Shown here: positions 1-6,500 of the stretch, in pieces
Position numbering within the stretch: position 1 is the first letter of the stretch
Layout of the letters: every line of letters starts with the position of its first letter
Assembly: GCA_021807965.1 (NCBI GenBank)
Contig: JAKBCI010000020.1
Location: 1 to 12,949, forward strand
Source: Actinomycetes bacterium
GTDB lineage: Bacteria > Actinomycetota > Acidimicrobiia > Acidimicrobiales > RAAP-2
DNA length: 12,949 nucleotides
Reading direction: 5' to 3'
Made by a program: the position numbers and the translations under genes
The notes under the pieces: model-generated
The model's database searches: none
What the model saw: the letters and a program-made list of their open reading frames with translations, nothing else
Told to the model about the DNA's origin: nothing

Positions 1-250
1 GGTAGAAGACGTCGCGCCCGCGCATGCGCCAGAATCGCGCGAGCAAGTCCGTGTGGGTGTAGCTGAAGACGTGGCCGATGTGCAGCGAGCCCGACACCGT
101 GGGCGGCGGGGTGTCGATCGAGTACACGGTCTCGCGAGTGGCCGTGGTATCGAAACGGTAGACCGCCTCGTGCTCCCACTGCGCGAGCCAGCGCGCCTCG
201 AGCCCGTCGACGCTCGGACGCTCGGGGACGGGACTCGGCTCACTGGGCAT
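1..250 (-). CDS. valS: Valyl-tRNA synthetase, N-terminal 83 residues (runs off left edge)
   Basis: Charges tRNA-Val with valine in the cytoplasm. On the minus strand an ATG at 250-248 opens a frame that stays open to the left edge. The N-terminal peptide carries the class I signature as PPPTVSGSLHIGHV, followed by SYTHTDLLARFWRMRG. This arrangement (ID-TPPPTVSGSLH-GHVFSYTHTD) is typical of actinobacterial and archaeal-like ValS rather than LeuS or IleS. Only the start of the Rossmann catalytic domain is visible; editing and anticodon domains lie outside. It is divergent from cysS with only 20 nt between the start codons. A minus-strand -10 TAAACT (265-260) lies 9 nt before the ATG and there is no clear Shine-Dalgarno site, so the leader would be very short or absent. 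The identity rests on recognised motifs, not on a search. Confidence 0.9.
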   Translation of the reverse strand, partial: MPSEPSPVPERPSVDGLEARWLAQWEHEAVYRFDTTATRETVYSIDTPPPTVSGSLHIGHVFSYTHTDLLARFWRMRGRDVFY

Positions 251-258
251 GGTTGGCG

Positions 259-265
259 TAGTTTA
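259..265. promoter_or_regulatory. Overlapping divergent -10 elements for valS and cysS
   Basis: TAGTTT at 259-264 on the plus strand is a TANNNT -10 placed exactly 6 nt before the cysS GTG at 271, the spacing expected of leaderless actinobacterial transcripts. Read on the minus strand, 265-260 gives TAAACT, also TANNNT, 9 nt before the valS ATG at 250. The two overlap by 5 bp. No convincing -35 box is seen for either direction. Confidence 0.55.
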
Positions 266-270
266 GAACA

Positions 271-1662
271 GTGATCCGCCTCTACGACTCGGCCCGCGGC
301 GCCGTCGTCCCGCTGGTGCTGCGCGACGAGGGGGCCGTCTCGATCTACCTCTGCGGTCCGACGGTCTACGACCTGCCCCATCTCGGCCACGGCCGCCACG
401 CGCTCGTCTGGGACACGCTTCGCCGGTGGCTCGCCTTCACCGGCGTCGCCGTCCACTTCGTCTCCAACGTGACCGACATCGACGACAAGATCATCGCGCG
501 CGCCGACGCCGAGCACGTCGGCGAGGACGAGATCACCGCCACCTACGAGGCGGCCTGGTGGCACGCTATGCACGCCCTCGGCGTCGCGCGGCCCGACGAC
601 GTGCCGCACGCCACGGCCTACGTCGACCAGATGATCGCCGTGATCGAGCAGCTGCTCGCCCTCGACGTCGCCTACGAGTGCGAGGACGGGATCTACTTCG
701 ACGTCGGCCGGGTCGCCGACTACGGCCTGCTCGCCGGTCAGCCGCTCGACACCCTGCGCGCCGGCGCGCGCGTCGAGTCGAACCCGGACAAGCGCTCGCC
801 GCTCGACTTCGTCCTCTGGAAGAACGCGAAGTTCGCCGAGCCGAGCTGGTCGGCGCCCTTTGGCTCGGGTCGTCCCGGCTGGCACACCGAGTGCGTCGTG
901 ATGTCCCTCGGGCTGCTCGGGGACGACTTCGACCTGCACTGCGGAGGCCTCGACCTCAAGTTCCCCCACCACGAGAACGAGCGGGCCCAGGCCGAGGCAC
1001 TCGGGCGGCCCTTCGCGCGCCACTGGGCCCACCACGGCTGGGTGATGGTCGGCGAAGAGAAGATGAGCAAGTCCCTGCACAACTTCACGTCGCTCACCGA
1101 CCTGCTCGCCCAGACCGACGCGCGCGCCTACCGGCTCTTGGTGCTGCGCTCGCACTACCGAAGCCCCATCGAGGTCTCACCAGCCACCATCGCCGACGCC
1201 GAGCGAGGCCTCGCGCGCCTCGACGGCCTGGCCCGGCGCTTCGCGCTCGACTCGCTCGCGGGCGAGCGCCTCGAGGTCGCGAGCGACTACGACTGGCCCG
1301 ACGACGCGCGGGCCCTCTACGAGAGCGTCGCCTCGTCGATGGAGGACGACCTCGACACCCCGGGCGCGCTGGCCACGCTCTTCGAGGCGGCGACGCGAGC
1401 CAACTCGCTCGCCGACGACGGTGAGACCGCTCGCGCCGAGGCGCTCGCGCGCGCGCTGAACGTCTGCTTCGGCGGGCTCGGGCTGCGTCTCGTGGCGTCG
1501 GGCGCGGACCTCGACGCCGAGACGGCACGCCTTATCGCGCGGCGCGACCAGGCGCGCGCCGAGCGCGCGTGGGCCGTCGCCGATCGCTACCGCGACGACC
1601 TCGTGGCTCGAGGCTGGGTCGTCGAAGACGGACCCGACGGCACCGTCGTTCGGCGCCCCTGA
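271..1662 (+). CDS. cysS: Cysteinyl-tRNA synthetase
   Basis: Class I synthetase of 463 residues that activates cysteine and loads tRNA-Cys. Visible motifs are CGPTVYD (28-34, with zinc ligand C28), a HIGH variant HLGH (37-40), GRPGWHTEC (199-208, zinc ligand C208), GGLDLKFPHHENE (225-237, zinc ligands H233 and E237) and KMSKS (264-268). The length matches bacterial CysRS. The mycothiol ligase MshC, a close paralogue, was considered; it typically has a different first motif (CGITPYD type), so CysRS is preferred. The start is GTG at 271, supported by alignment with family N-termini and by the -10 element 6 nt upstream. No Shine-Dalgarno site is seen, so the mRNA is probably leaderless. The gene is divergent from valS. 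A hairpin overlapping the stop codon probably ends the transcript. Confidence 0.94.
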   Translation: MIRLYDSARGAVVPLVLRDEGAVSIYLCGPTVYDLPHLGHGRHALVWDTLRRWLAFTGVAVHFVSNVTDIDDKIIARADAEHVGEDEITATYEAAWWHAMHALGVARPDDVPHATAYVDQMIAVIEQLLALDVAYECEDGIYFDVGRVADYGLLAGQPLDTLRAGARVESNPDKRSPLDFVLWKNAKFAEPSWSAPFGSGRPGWHTECVVMSLGLLGDDFDLHCGGLDLKFPHHENERAQAEALGRPFARHWAHHGWVMVGEEKMSKSLHNFTSLTDLLAQTDARAYRLLVLRSHYRSPIEVSPATIADAERGLARLDGLARRFALDSLAGERLEVASDYDWPDDARALYESVASSMEDDLDTPGALATLFEAATRANSLADDGETARAEALARALNVCFGGLGLRLVASGADLDAETARLIARRDQARAERAWAVADRYRDDLVARGWVVEDGPDGTVVRRP

Positions 1663-1679
1663 GACCGTTCTCACGGGGC
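1655..1679 (+). terminator. Hairpin at the cysS stop codon
   Basis: GCCCC-TGAGA (1655-1664) pairs with TCTCA-(C)-GGGGC (1669-1679): ten base pairs with a one-base bulge and a CCGT loop. The cysS stop TGA (1660-1662) lies in the left arm. No T-run follows, as is common for GC-rich actinobacterial terminators, so the role is inferred from position. Confidence 0.45.
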
Positions 1680-1690
1680 CGCCGCGGGAC

Positions 1691-1719
1691 TTGGCAGGTC
1701 GGCGCCGAACGGGTATGGT
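1691..1719 (+). promoter_or_regulatory. Sigma70-type promoter of the cold-shock gene
   Basis: TTGGCA (1691-1696), a 17-nt spacer, then TATGGT (1714-1719). Transcription would start near 1726 and leave a leader of about 60 nt, as is common for cold-shock protein genes. Confidence 0.6.
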
Positions 1720-1773
1720 GGGGCGTTGAGGTTGCCGTAGTGGTTCCCTCCGGACGAATGGTCCACAGAAGTT

Positions 1774-1780
1774 AAGGAGG
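1774..1780 (+). promoter_or_regulatory. Shine-Dalgarno site of the cold-shock gene
   Basis: AAGGAGG ends 6 nt before the GTG at 1787 and fixes this unusual start codon. Several other genes in the window lack such a site. Confidence 0.8.
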
Positions 1781-1786
1781 CCCGCT

Positions 1787-1987
1787 GTGGCTGAAGGAAC
1801 CGTGAAATGGTTCAATGACGAGAAGGGTTGGGGTTTCATCGCGGTCGAGGGTCAGCCCGACGTGTTCGTGCACTACTCCGAGATCCAAGGCGACGGCCGG
1901 CGCACGCTGGTCGAAGGTCAGACGGTTCGATTCGACATCGAGCCGGGTGATCGTGGCCCGCTCGCCAAGCGTGTGCAACTCGGCTAA
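1787..1987 (+). CDS. Cold-shock domain protein (CspA family)
   Basis: A 66-residue single cold-shock domain that binds single-stranded RNA and DNA and is expected to act as an RNA chaperone in the cytoplasm. The RNA-binding motifs are present: RNP1 as KGWGFI (13-18) and RNP2 as VFVHY (26-30), with KWF at 7-9. Length is that of a typical bacterial Csp, which is a single five-stranded OB fold. The start is GTG at 1787, decided by a near-perfect Shine-Dalgarno AAGGAGG (1774-1780) 6 nt upstream. It has its own promoter and a hairpin 12 nt past the stop, so it is probably monocistronic. A member-specific symbol (cspA, B and so on) cannot be assigned. Confidence 0.95.
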   Translation: MAEGTVKWFNDEKGWGFIAVEGQPDVFVHYSEIQGDGRRTLVEGQTVRFDIEPGDRGPLAKRVQLG

Positions 1988-1999
1988 GGCCGACGTCGC

Positions 2000-2018
2000 G
2001 CGTGGCGACTCGCCACGC
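2000..2018 (+). terminator. Terminator-like hairpin after the cold-shock gene
   Basis: GCGTGGCG (2000-2007) and CGCCACGC (2011-2018) form a perfect 8-bp stem with a 3-nt loop, beginning 12 nt after the stop codon. There is no T-run. The remaining stretch to about 2180 shows no gene or clear signal. Confidence 0.55.
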
Positions 2019-2200
2019 CGCCAGCGACTCGCCCTCGCTCTCGCTCACTCACAGGCGAGGCGTCCACGTCCAATCGGACGGGATGGCTGGCGTGGTCGTG
2101 GAACGCAATCAGCTGACTGGTCCACTCAATAGGCTCGCAACGACGCTCGAGCCACGGCCGAGTGGTGGCTGACGGGAAGAGTGGTCTACGATGGACAGAT

Positions 2201-2216
2201 GTTACCGGTCGGTAAC
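2201..2216. promoter_or_regulatory. Palindromic TetR-type operator before the acyl-CoA dehydrogenase gene
   Basis: GTTACCG-GT-CGGTAAC is a perfect 7-2-7 inverted repeat. It follows a possible -10 TACGAT (2187-2192), so it overlaps or just follows the expected transcription start, a repressor position. TetR-family regulators of fatty-acid genes often bind palindromes of this size and form. No regulator gene is in the window. Confidence 0.5.
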
Positions 2217-2235
2217 CACGAGACGAGGTGACAAC

Positions 2236-3450
2236 GTGGCTGACTTCTCACTGGCCTTGAACGACGACCAGCGCACGCTGATCGACTGGGTGCACGGCTT
2301 CGCCGCCGACGTGCTGCGTCCGGCCGCGCACGAGTGGGACGAGCGCGAAGAGACGCCCTGGCCGATCATCGAGGAAGCGGCGAAGCTCGGCATCTACTCG
2401 GTTGACTTTCTCGCCAACGCCATGGCCGACCCGACGGGCCTCTCGATGGTGGCCATCCTCGAGGAGCTCGCCTGGGGTGACGCGGGCCTGTGCATGTCGA
2501 TCATGGGCTCGACGCTCGCCGTGGCGGGGATCATGGCCAACGGCACCCCGGCCCAGCAGATGGAGTGGATCCCCCAGTGCTTTGGCACGCCCGGGGACTT
2601 GAAGCTCGCGGCCTTCGCGGTGAGCGAGCCTGACGCCGGCAGCGACGTTTCCTCCCTGCGCACGCGCGCCACCTACGACGAGAAGACCGACGAGTGGGTG
2701 CTCAACGGCACCAAGACCTGGATCACCAACGGCGGCATCGCGAACCTGCACGTCGTGGTCGCCTCGGTCGCGCCCGAACTCGCCGGTCGCGGACAGGCCT
2801 CGTTTGTCGTGCCCGAGGGCACCGCGGGCATCACGATGGGTCAGAAGTTTCTGAAAATGGGCATTCGCGCGAGCCACACCGCCGAAGTCGTGCTCGAGGA
2901 CTGCCGGATTCCCGGGTCGTGCCTGCTCGGGGGCAAGGACAAGCTCGACGAGCGCCTGGCGCGTGCGCGCGAGGGCAGGCGCTCGTCATCCCAGGCCGCG
3001 ATGGCGACCTTCGAGTCGACGCGGCCGAGCGTGGGCGCCCAGGCCGTCGGCATCGCGCGAGCGGCCTACGAGTACGCGCTCGACTACGCCAAGGAGCGTA
3101 AGCAGTTCGGACGAGCCATCGTGGAGAACCAGGCGATCGCCTTCAAGCTCGCCGACATGAAGATGCACGTGGACGCGGCTCGCTTGCTCGTGTGGCGCGC
3201 GGCCTGGATGGCCGCCACCCGGGCCCCCTTCAGCGCGGGGGAGGGCTCAATGTCCAAGCTTTACGCCGGCGAGACGGCCGTCAAGGTTACCGAGGAGGCG
3301 ATCCAGATTCTTGGTGGCTACGGCTACGTTCGCGAGTACCCGGTCGAACGGTGGCACCGTGACGCGAAGATCTACACGATCTTCGAGGGAACCTCTGAGA
3401 TCCAACGCCTCATCATTGCGCGCGCCATTTCAGGGGTTCACATCCGGTAG
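2236..3450 (+). CDS. Acyl-CoA dehydrogenase (FadE-like), with a swapped 3' end
   Basis: FAD-dependent enzyme of 404 residues that oxidises acyl-CoA to 2-enoyl-CoA, the first step of beta-oxidation or a related pathway. [10 protein letters not shown] (128-137) and WITNG (162-166) belong to the beta-domain flavin and substrate region. KERKQFGR (286-293) and ILGGYGY (358-364) lie in the C-terminal helical domain. The catalytic base is E384 in FEGTSEIQR. The segment around 233-262 is basic and slightly long for the family. GTG at 2236 is chosen because GAGGTG (2225-2230) lies 5 nt upstream and the family N-terminus begins here. The in-frame ATG at 2191 would place the operator and promoter inside the gene. 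The last 23 codons and stop are present again at 6395-6464 with only synonymous differences, so the present 3' end probably came with an inserted element. Substrate range cannot be told. Confidence 0.9.
   Translation: MADFSLALNDDQRTLIDWVHGFAADVLRPAAHEWDEREETPWPIIEEAAKLGIYSVDFLANAMADPTGLSMVAILEELAWGDAGLCMSIMGSTLAVAGIMANGTPAQQMEWIPQCFGTPGDLKLAAFAVSEPDAGSDVSSLRTRATYDEKTDEWVLNGTKTWITNGGIANLHVVVASVAPELAGRGQASFVVPEGTAGITMGQKFLKMGIRASHTAEVVLEDCRIPGSCLLGGKDKLDERLARAREGRRSSSQAAMATFESTRPSVGAQAVGIARAAYEYALDYAKERKQFGRAIVENQAIAFKLADMKMHVDAARLLVWRAAWMAATRAPFSAGEGSMSKLYAGETAVKVTEEAIQILGGYGYVREYPVERWHRDAKIYTIFEGTSEIQRLIIARAISGVHIR
3365..3389. other. Putative left attachment site (core dyad) in the acyl-CoA dehydrogenase gene
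   Basis: CGAAGATC (3365-3372), a 5-nt spacer, then GATCTTCG (3378-3385) form a perfect dyad, the general form of a tyrosine-recombinase core site. From 3372 to 3389 the sequence matches 6386-6403 at 17 of 18 positions, and homology to the second copy starts abruptly here. The att role is inference; no integrase gene is seen. Confidence 0.45.
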
Positions 3451-3466
3451 GAGTAAAGCCCATACG

Positions 3467-3486
3467 GTAGCAGGATTTCTGCGTAC
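3467..3486 (+). terminator. Hairpin after the acyl-CoA dehydrogenase stop
   Basis: GTAGCAG (3467-3473) pairs with CTGC-G-TAC (3479-3486) around a GATTT loop: seven pairs with one bulged G. It begins 17 nt past the stop. Stability is modest and there is no T-run. Confidence 0.3.
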
Positions 3487-3537
3487 CTGCCGAACGTTGT
3501 AATGGTCCCTGTTACCGGCGAGCACAGGACTTGAGGT

Positions 3538-3574
3538 GACCCACGAACCTGGTTATTGGGACGGTTTGTGGGTC
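3538..3574 (-). terminator. Hairpin downstream of the methyltransferase remnant
   Basis: GACCCACGAACC (3538-3549) pairs with GGTTTGTGGGTC (3563-3574): a 12-bp stem with one G-T pair and a 13-nt loop. It lies 13 nt past the stop of the minus-strand methyltransferase, the right place for its terminator. It could also stop readthrough from the plus strand. Confidence 0.5.
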
Positions 3575-3587
3575 TCTTGTATGTGAG

Positions 3588-4139
3588 TCAGGCGCGTTGT
3601 CCGAAAGCGAAGAAGGCGCCTGACTCCTTGGAGACCGCCAGTACTCCGCCACTCTCATCCATTCGTCGCAAGACCTCGGCGTTCAGTTCTGTCAGTTTCT
3701 CTGGTGAAGCATTGCTGCCCGGAGGCGTGGAAGTTATGTAGGCGACAATGTCGGCGGCCTCTGTGCATCGAAGACCATCGCTATGATGTCGCCACTCGAC
3801 TTCCCCAAAACGCTTTGTGAGTAGCGGCAACCCTGTCACCGAGCCGAAAGCCTCGACGTTGCTTCGAGCAACGGACGAATCGAACACCTTGGTCTCAATC
3901 TCATACAACTCCTGGAGGTGGCGGGGACCGTTGGTGGATGCTACGAGTACGCCGCCGGGACGAAGTACACGAGCGAGTTCCTCGATGGCCACTACTGGAT
4001 TTGGCGTGTGGTAGAGCATGTGGTTGGCGATGACCAAGTCAAACGAATCATCCTCGAATGGAAGGTCATGCACATCAGAGGTCATCCCTTCGACATGACG
4101 GACGGTAGTTCTGGCTGCATTGAGCGCCGTCTGAACCAT
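3588..4139 (-). pseudogene. Class I SAM-dependent methyltransferase, 5'-truncated
   Basis: The 183-residue frame matches the C-terminal two thirds of a Methyltransf_11-type enzyme. DLPFEDDSFDLVIANHMLYH (25-44) is the motif around the central strand, and VLRPGG (58-63) followed by VASTNGPRH is typical of this group. The glycine-rich SAM-binding motif I (D-G-C/T-G type), which should lie about 60-80 residues earlier, is missing. The frame upstream of the first ATG still reads like the family (a PGM next to the usual SPGM position) but meets an in-frame TGA at 4181-4179. I therefore read it as a remnant that has lost its start, unlikely to be an active methyltransferase. It runs opposite to the AbiE pair and is less GC-rich than the flanks. 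Substrate unknown. A short ORF with a new role cannot be excluded. Confidence 0.7.
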
Positions 4140-4140
4140 T

Positions 4141-4201
4141 CCTGGGTTTCCCGGAGAGGTAACGAATCCCGGTGCAGGTCAGAGCCTCTGGGAAACCCAG
4201 G
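4141..4201. repeat. 61-bp imperfect hairpin at the methyltransferase truncation point
   Basis: CCTGGGTTTCCC (4141-4152) and GGGAAACCCAGG (4190-4201) are a perfect 12-bp inverted repeat. Five more pairs (AGAGG 4155-4159 with CCTCT 4185-4189) follow a 2-base bulge, leaving a 25-nt loop. It starts one base upstream of the remnant's first ATG and contains the in-frame stop. Its function is unknown; it may mark a rearrangement junction. Confidence 0.6.
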
Positions 4202-4280
4202 CCGGTTCAGTGGAAGTGAAGTGTCGGTGCTACGCGCCTACATGTCCACCCGTCAGCGCAACCGGGCGCGGTACGCAGTG

Positions 4281-4339
4281 TACTTCACGTTTATGCATAC
4301 TTCACTGGTAAAGTGAAGTATGCTATTCTCTGAAGTATG
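4281..4339. promoter_or_regulatory. Promoter and inverted-repeat operator of the AbiE-type operon
   Basis: GCATACTTCACT (4295-4306) and AGTGAAGTATGC (4312-4323) form a perfect 12-bp inverted repeat with a 5-nt centre. Further half-sites are TACTTCAC at 4281-4288 and TGAAGTATG at 4331-4339, the latter covering the start codon; GTGAAGT also occurs at 4217-4223. A promoter TTCACT (4301-4306), 17 nt, TATTCT (4324-4329) lies within the repeats, 7 nt before the ATG, so the transcript is probably leaderless. AbiEi antitoxins are known to repress their own promoter through inverted repeats, which fits this layout. Confidence 0.65.
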
Positions 4340-5389
4340 GCTGGAACCCGAGAGCTTGCAACAAAGGTGCGAAACGCCACCATCGCTGCTCTGCCCGGAG
4401 GGGTCCGCGTCGCGGTGACGCCGGCGCAGGCGTCAGTTGCGCCGACCTTCCACGTCACGATTCACGCGGGCTCAGGGGAGCATCGATTTGTGGCGGGGTG
4501 GGCCGGCGAAGGATGGCCCGCAGACGTAGAACGCCTGGTCGCCAGCGCCCCTGACGTGGAGGTTGTCGTCGCTAAGCAGCTCTCGCGCGGTGCCAAGGAC
4601 TGGCTTTCAACTCACCACCGAGGCTGGGTGGACCAAAGTGGAGACGCAAACGTCAGCCTCTCGACCGGACTCATCATCTTTCGCGAAGCTAGAACCCGTC
4701 AGATAAAGACCGATACTCCGGTCAAATGGACTCGGACGATGCTCGCAGCGGCTGAAGCCGCTCTCGCTGGCGTGACTCCAACCGTTGAAGCCGTTGAAGC
4801 CGCGACTGGCATCTCGCGCGGCGCCTCCGCAAACGCCCTCGCCCGATTGGAGACGTTGGGGCTGTTGCATCGGCTGCAGGGAACGAGAGGCAGCGGATCG
4901 GCACGCTCTATCGTCGATCGCGATGCCTTTCTCGACGAGTACGCGGCTGCTGCTGCGACGCTTCGTCACCCGCAACGTGTGATTCGTATCCACCGGTTGT
5001 GGAGGGACCCGCTGGAAGCGTTCGACTCCGAGATTGGTCCCGCGCTTAATCGCAATTCGGATTCTTGGGCAGTCACCGGAGCCGCCGCCTCGATTCTCCT
5101 GGCCCCGTACCTTTCGGACGTCACGGTCGTCGAGTTGTATGTCGACGACGAACTGTTCGCCAACCCCGAACACTTGGCTGACGTTCTTGGGGGACGAGTC
5201 GTCGACCGTGGTCAGCTCATCGAGGTGCGGGCACTGCCCACGCCGATGAGCGCGAACGGACCAGTCGTCCGTGGGATCCACCTGGCACTTCCGGCCCGTA
5301 TCTACGCCGACTTGATGGCGGTCGGCGGGCGGTCAGCGGAAGCCGCCCATCATTTGAGGGAGACGATTGATGCCGGACCCTATTCGTAG
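4337..5389 (+). CDS. AbiEi-family antitoxin / transcriptional repressor
   Basis: A 350-residue protein, likely the antitoxin and autorepressor of a type IV (AbiE-type) toxin-antitoxin pair. The N-terminal region (about 40-120) contains VVVAKQLSRGAKDWL and RGWVDQSGDANVSL. This resembles the 'L...VG-DLSGNA' segment of AbiEi-like proteins of the COG5340/COG4861 kind. A winged helix lies at about 145-195 (TVEAVEAATGISRGASANAL, then LETLGLL). The C-terminal part (about 215-345), with AVTGAAASILLAPYL and VVELYVDD, resembles the AbiEi C-terminal domain. The ATG at 4337 lies 7 nt after the -10 and overlaps an operator half-site. The 3' end overlaps the next gene by 20 nt, so translation is probably coupled. 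The partner gene makes the call stronger than sequence resemblance alone. It could be a non-toxic regulator pair. Confidence 0.7.
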   Translation: MAGTRELATKVRNATIAALPGGVRVAVTPAQASVAPTFHVTIHAGSGEHRFVAGWAGEGWPADVERLVASAPDVEVVVAKQLSRGAKDWLSTHHRGWVDQSGDANVSLSTGLIIFREARTRQIKTDTPVKWTRTMLAAAEAALAGVTPTVEAVEAATGISRGASANALARLETLGLLHRLQGTRGSGSARSIVDRDAFLDEYAAAAATLRHPQRVIRIHRLWRDPLEAFDSEIGPALNRNSDSWAVTGAAASILLAPYLSDVTVVELYVDDELFANPEHLADVLGGRVVDRGQLIEVRALPTPMSANGPVVRGIHLALPARIYADLMAVGGRSAEAAHHLRETIDAGPYS

Positions 5390-6209
5390 TCGACGGGCGC
5401 GGGATCTCGCCCAGAGGGCACTTGTCCGGTTGGTTCGCGCGTATGGTGATATCCCTGAATTCGTCTTGCTCGGTGGTTTGGTTCCAGATCTGTTGTGCCG
5501 TACTGCCGCTCGGCCGCATCAAGGGACGACTGACGTCGATGTTCAGGTGGATCTGGAGATTCAAGGCGGATCAGTCAACAGCGAGCGATTGGAGCGTGCT
5601 CTCAAGGACTGCGGCTTCACGCCGGACCTTCAAAGAGTGTGGCGCTGGCGAGATACGACGGAGCCGGGTTTGGTGGTCAAGGTCGAATTTCTTGCGGACT
5701 TGGACGATGTCGCCGACCACACGACCGTGTCGTTCAACGGCTGCGAGTCGCTTGGCGCGGTCAACCTTCGCGGTACTGGGTTCGCGGCGAAGGATTGGAC
5801 GCTGCACACAATTACGTCGACAGTTGAGGGTCGAACGGCGACAGTGCAACTCCGCGTCGCCACACTGCCGGCGTATCTCTTGGCGAAGACGCACGCTGCT
5901 CAAGGTCGAAACCTTCCAAAGGACTGGTACGACATCGCGTACGTTCTCTTGCACAATGACGGTGGTGGGCCGTCCGAAGCGGCTCGGCTCACGGTTGATC
6001 GCTTCGGCAAGGATCTCGTTGCCGCCACCGACACCGCTATCGGGGAACTGTCGGCGAACTTCGCCGATGAAGCCGCGCAGGGAAGCGTGGCGTACGCGGC
6101 AACAATGATTAACTTGCATCCGGATCTTGATATCGATGTTCTCGCCAACGACGCTGTTGCGGCTGTCGCCATCTTTGTGGACACACTGAGGTCGTGCGAA
6201 CTTTCGTGA
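5370..6209 (+). CDS. AbiEii-type nucleotidyltransferase (putative toxin)
   Basis: A 279-residue protein of the AbiEii/AbiGii nucleotidyltransferase group, the toxic partner of AbiE systems that block phage or host growth. Members studied elsewhere act as NTP transferases, some on tRNA. The polymerase-beta-like core is visible: LLGG (33-36), TTDVDVQVD (53-61, metal ligands D55 and D57) and a third acidic strand VKVEF (103-107, E106). The downstream family motifs LLAKTHA (K173) and R180-NLPKDWYDIA (K184, D185, D188) are intact, so it is probably active. The ATG at 5370 is preferred over TTG at 5367: GAGGGA (5357-5362) lies 7 nt upstream. It starts 20 nt before the antitoxin gene ends. No other gene follows in the operon. 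The actual target and toxicity are not shown by the sequence. Confidence 0.78.
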   Translation: MPDPIRSRRARDLAQRALVRLVRAYGDIPEFVLLGGLVPDLLCRTAARPHQGTTDVDVQVDLEIQGGSVNSERLERALKDCGFTPDLQRVWRWRDTTEPGLVVKVEFLADLDDVADHTTVSFNGCESLGAVNLRGTGFAAKDWTLHTITSTVEGRTATVQLRVATLPAYLLAKTHAAQGRNLPKDWYDIAYVLLHNDGGGPSEAARLTVDRFGKDLVAATDTAIGELSANFADEAAQGSVAYAATMINLHPDLDIDVLANDAVAAVAIFVDTLRSCELS

Positions 6210-6385
6210 CTGGCACGAATATCAAGTGTCCATCGGGACAGATCCGCAGCTGCGCTTGGGGGGACCCACAATCAGGGTACGAAATGGGCTCACCATAGGC
6301 CCAAAAGGCCGTTTATCACCTATTCCTGGGTCTAGCCTTATTAGAAAAAGATCTTGATCAGGATACTTGTGCTCCACTCCAATAA
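6210..6385. other. Non-coding right end of the inserted segment
   Basis: There is no credible gene between the AbiEii stop and the displaced dehydrogenase end. A short stem GGCC-CAAAA-GGCC (6298-6310) followed by GTTTAT could end the AbiE transcript. AAGATCTT (6348-6355) echoes the arms of the core dyad at 3365-3385 and might be a recombinase-binding site. The stretch is less GC-rich than the flanks. Confidence 0.35.
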
Positions 6386-6464
6386 CTACGCGATCTTCGA
6401 GGGGACTTCGGAGATCCAGCGACTCATTATTGCTCGCGCGATATCGGGTGTGCACATTCGTTGA
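6386..6464 (+). pseudogene. Displaced 3' end of an acyl-CoA dehydrogenase gene
   Basis: From [10 protein letters not shown] to the stop TGA at 6462-6464 this encodes 23 residues identical to the C-terminus of the protein at 2236-3450. Fourteen of the 23 codons differ, all only at the third base. Two residues further upstream read Y-A here and Y-T in the gene; before that the similarity ends abruptly at 6386. No start codon or other part of a dehydrogenase precedes it. I read it as the gene end that was pushed aside when the 3-kb segment integrated and supplied a new end. A fragment of a paralogous or orthologous gene brought in by recombination is the alternative. The similarity was found by comparing the sequences by eye. 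Confidence 0.85.
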
Positions 6465-6500
6465 GCAGTCGTGCGATGGGTTGTCGCTGAGCCGACCCGT

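Noticed and set aside
426..1839. Long open frames overlapping cysS on both strands
   Set aside because: Arginine-rich shadows produced by high GC; the cysS frame has all catalytic and zinc motifs.
2191..2235. N-terminal extension of the acyl-CoA dehydrogenase from the ATG at 2191
   Set aside because: It would include the operator and possible -10 element; the GTG at 2236 has a proper Shine-Dalgarno site and matches the family start.
4141..4201. Integron attC-type recombination site
   Set aside because: The hairpin is of suitable size and has a bulge, but the GTTRRRY and RYYYAAC core boxes are absent and there is no integron integrase or cassette array.
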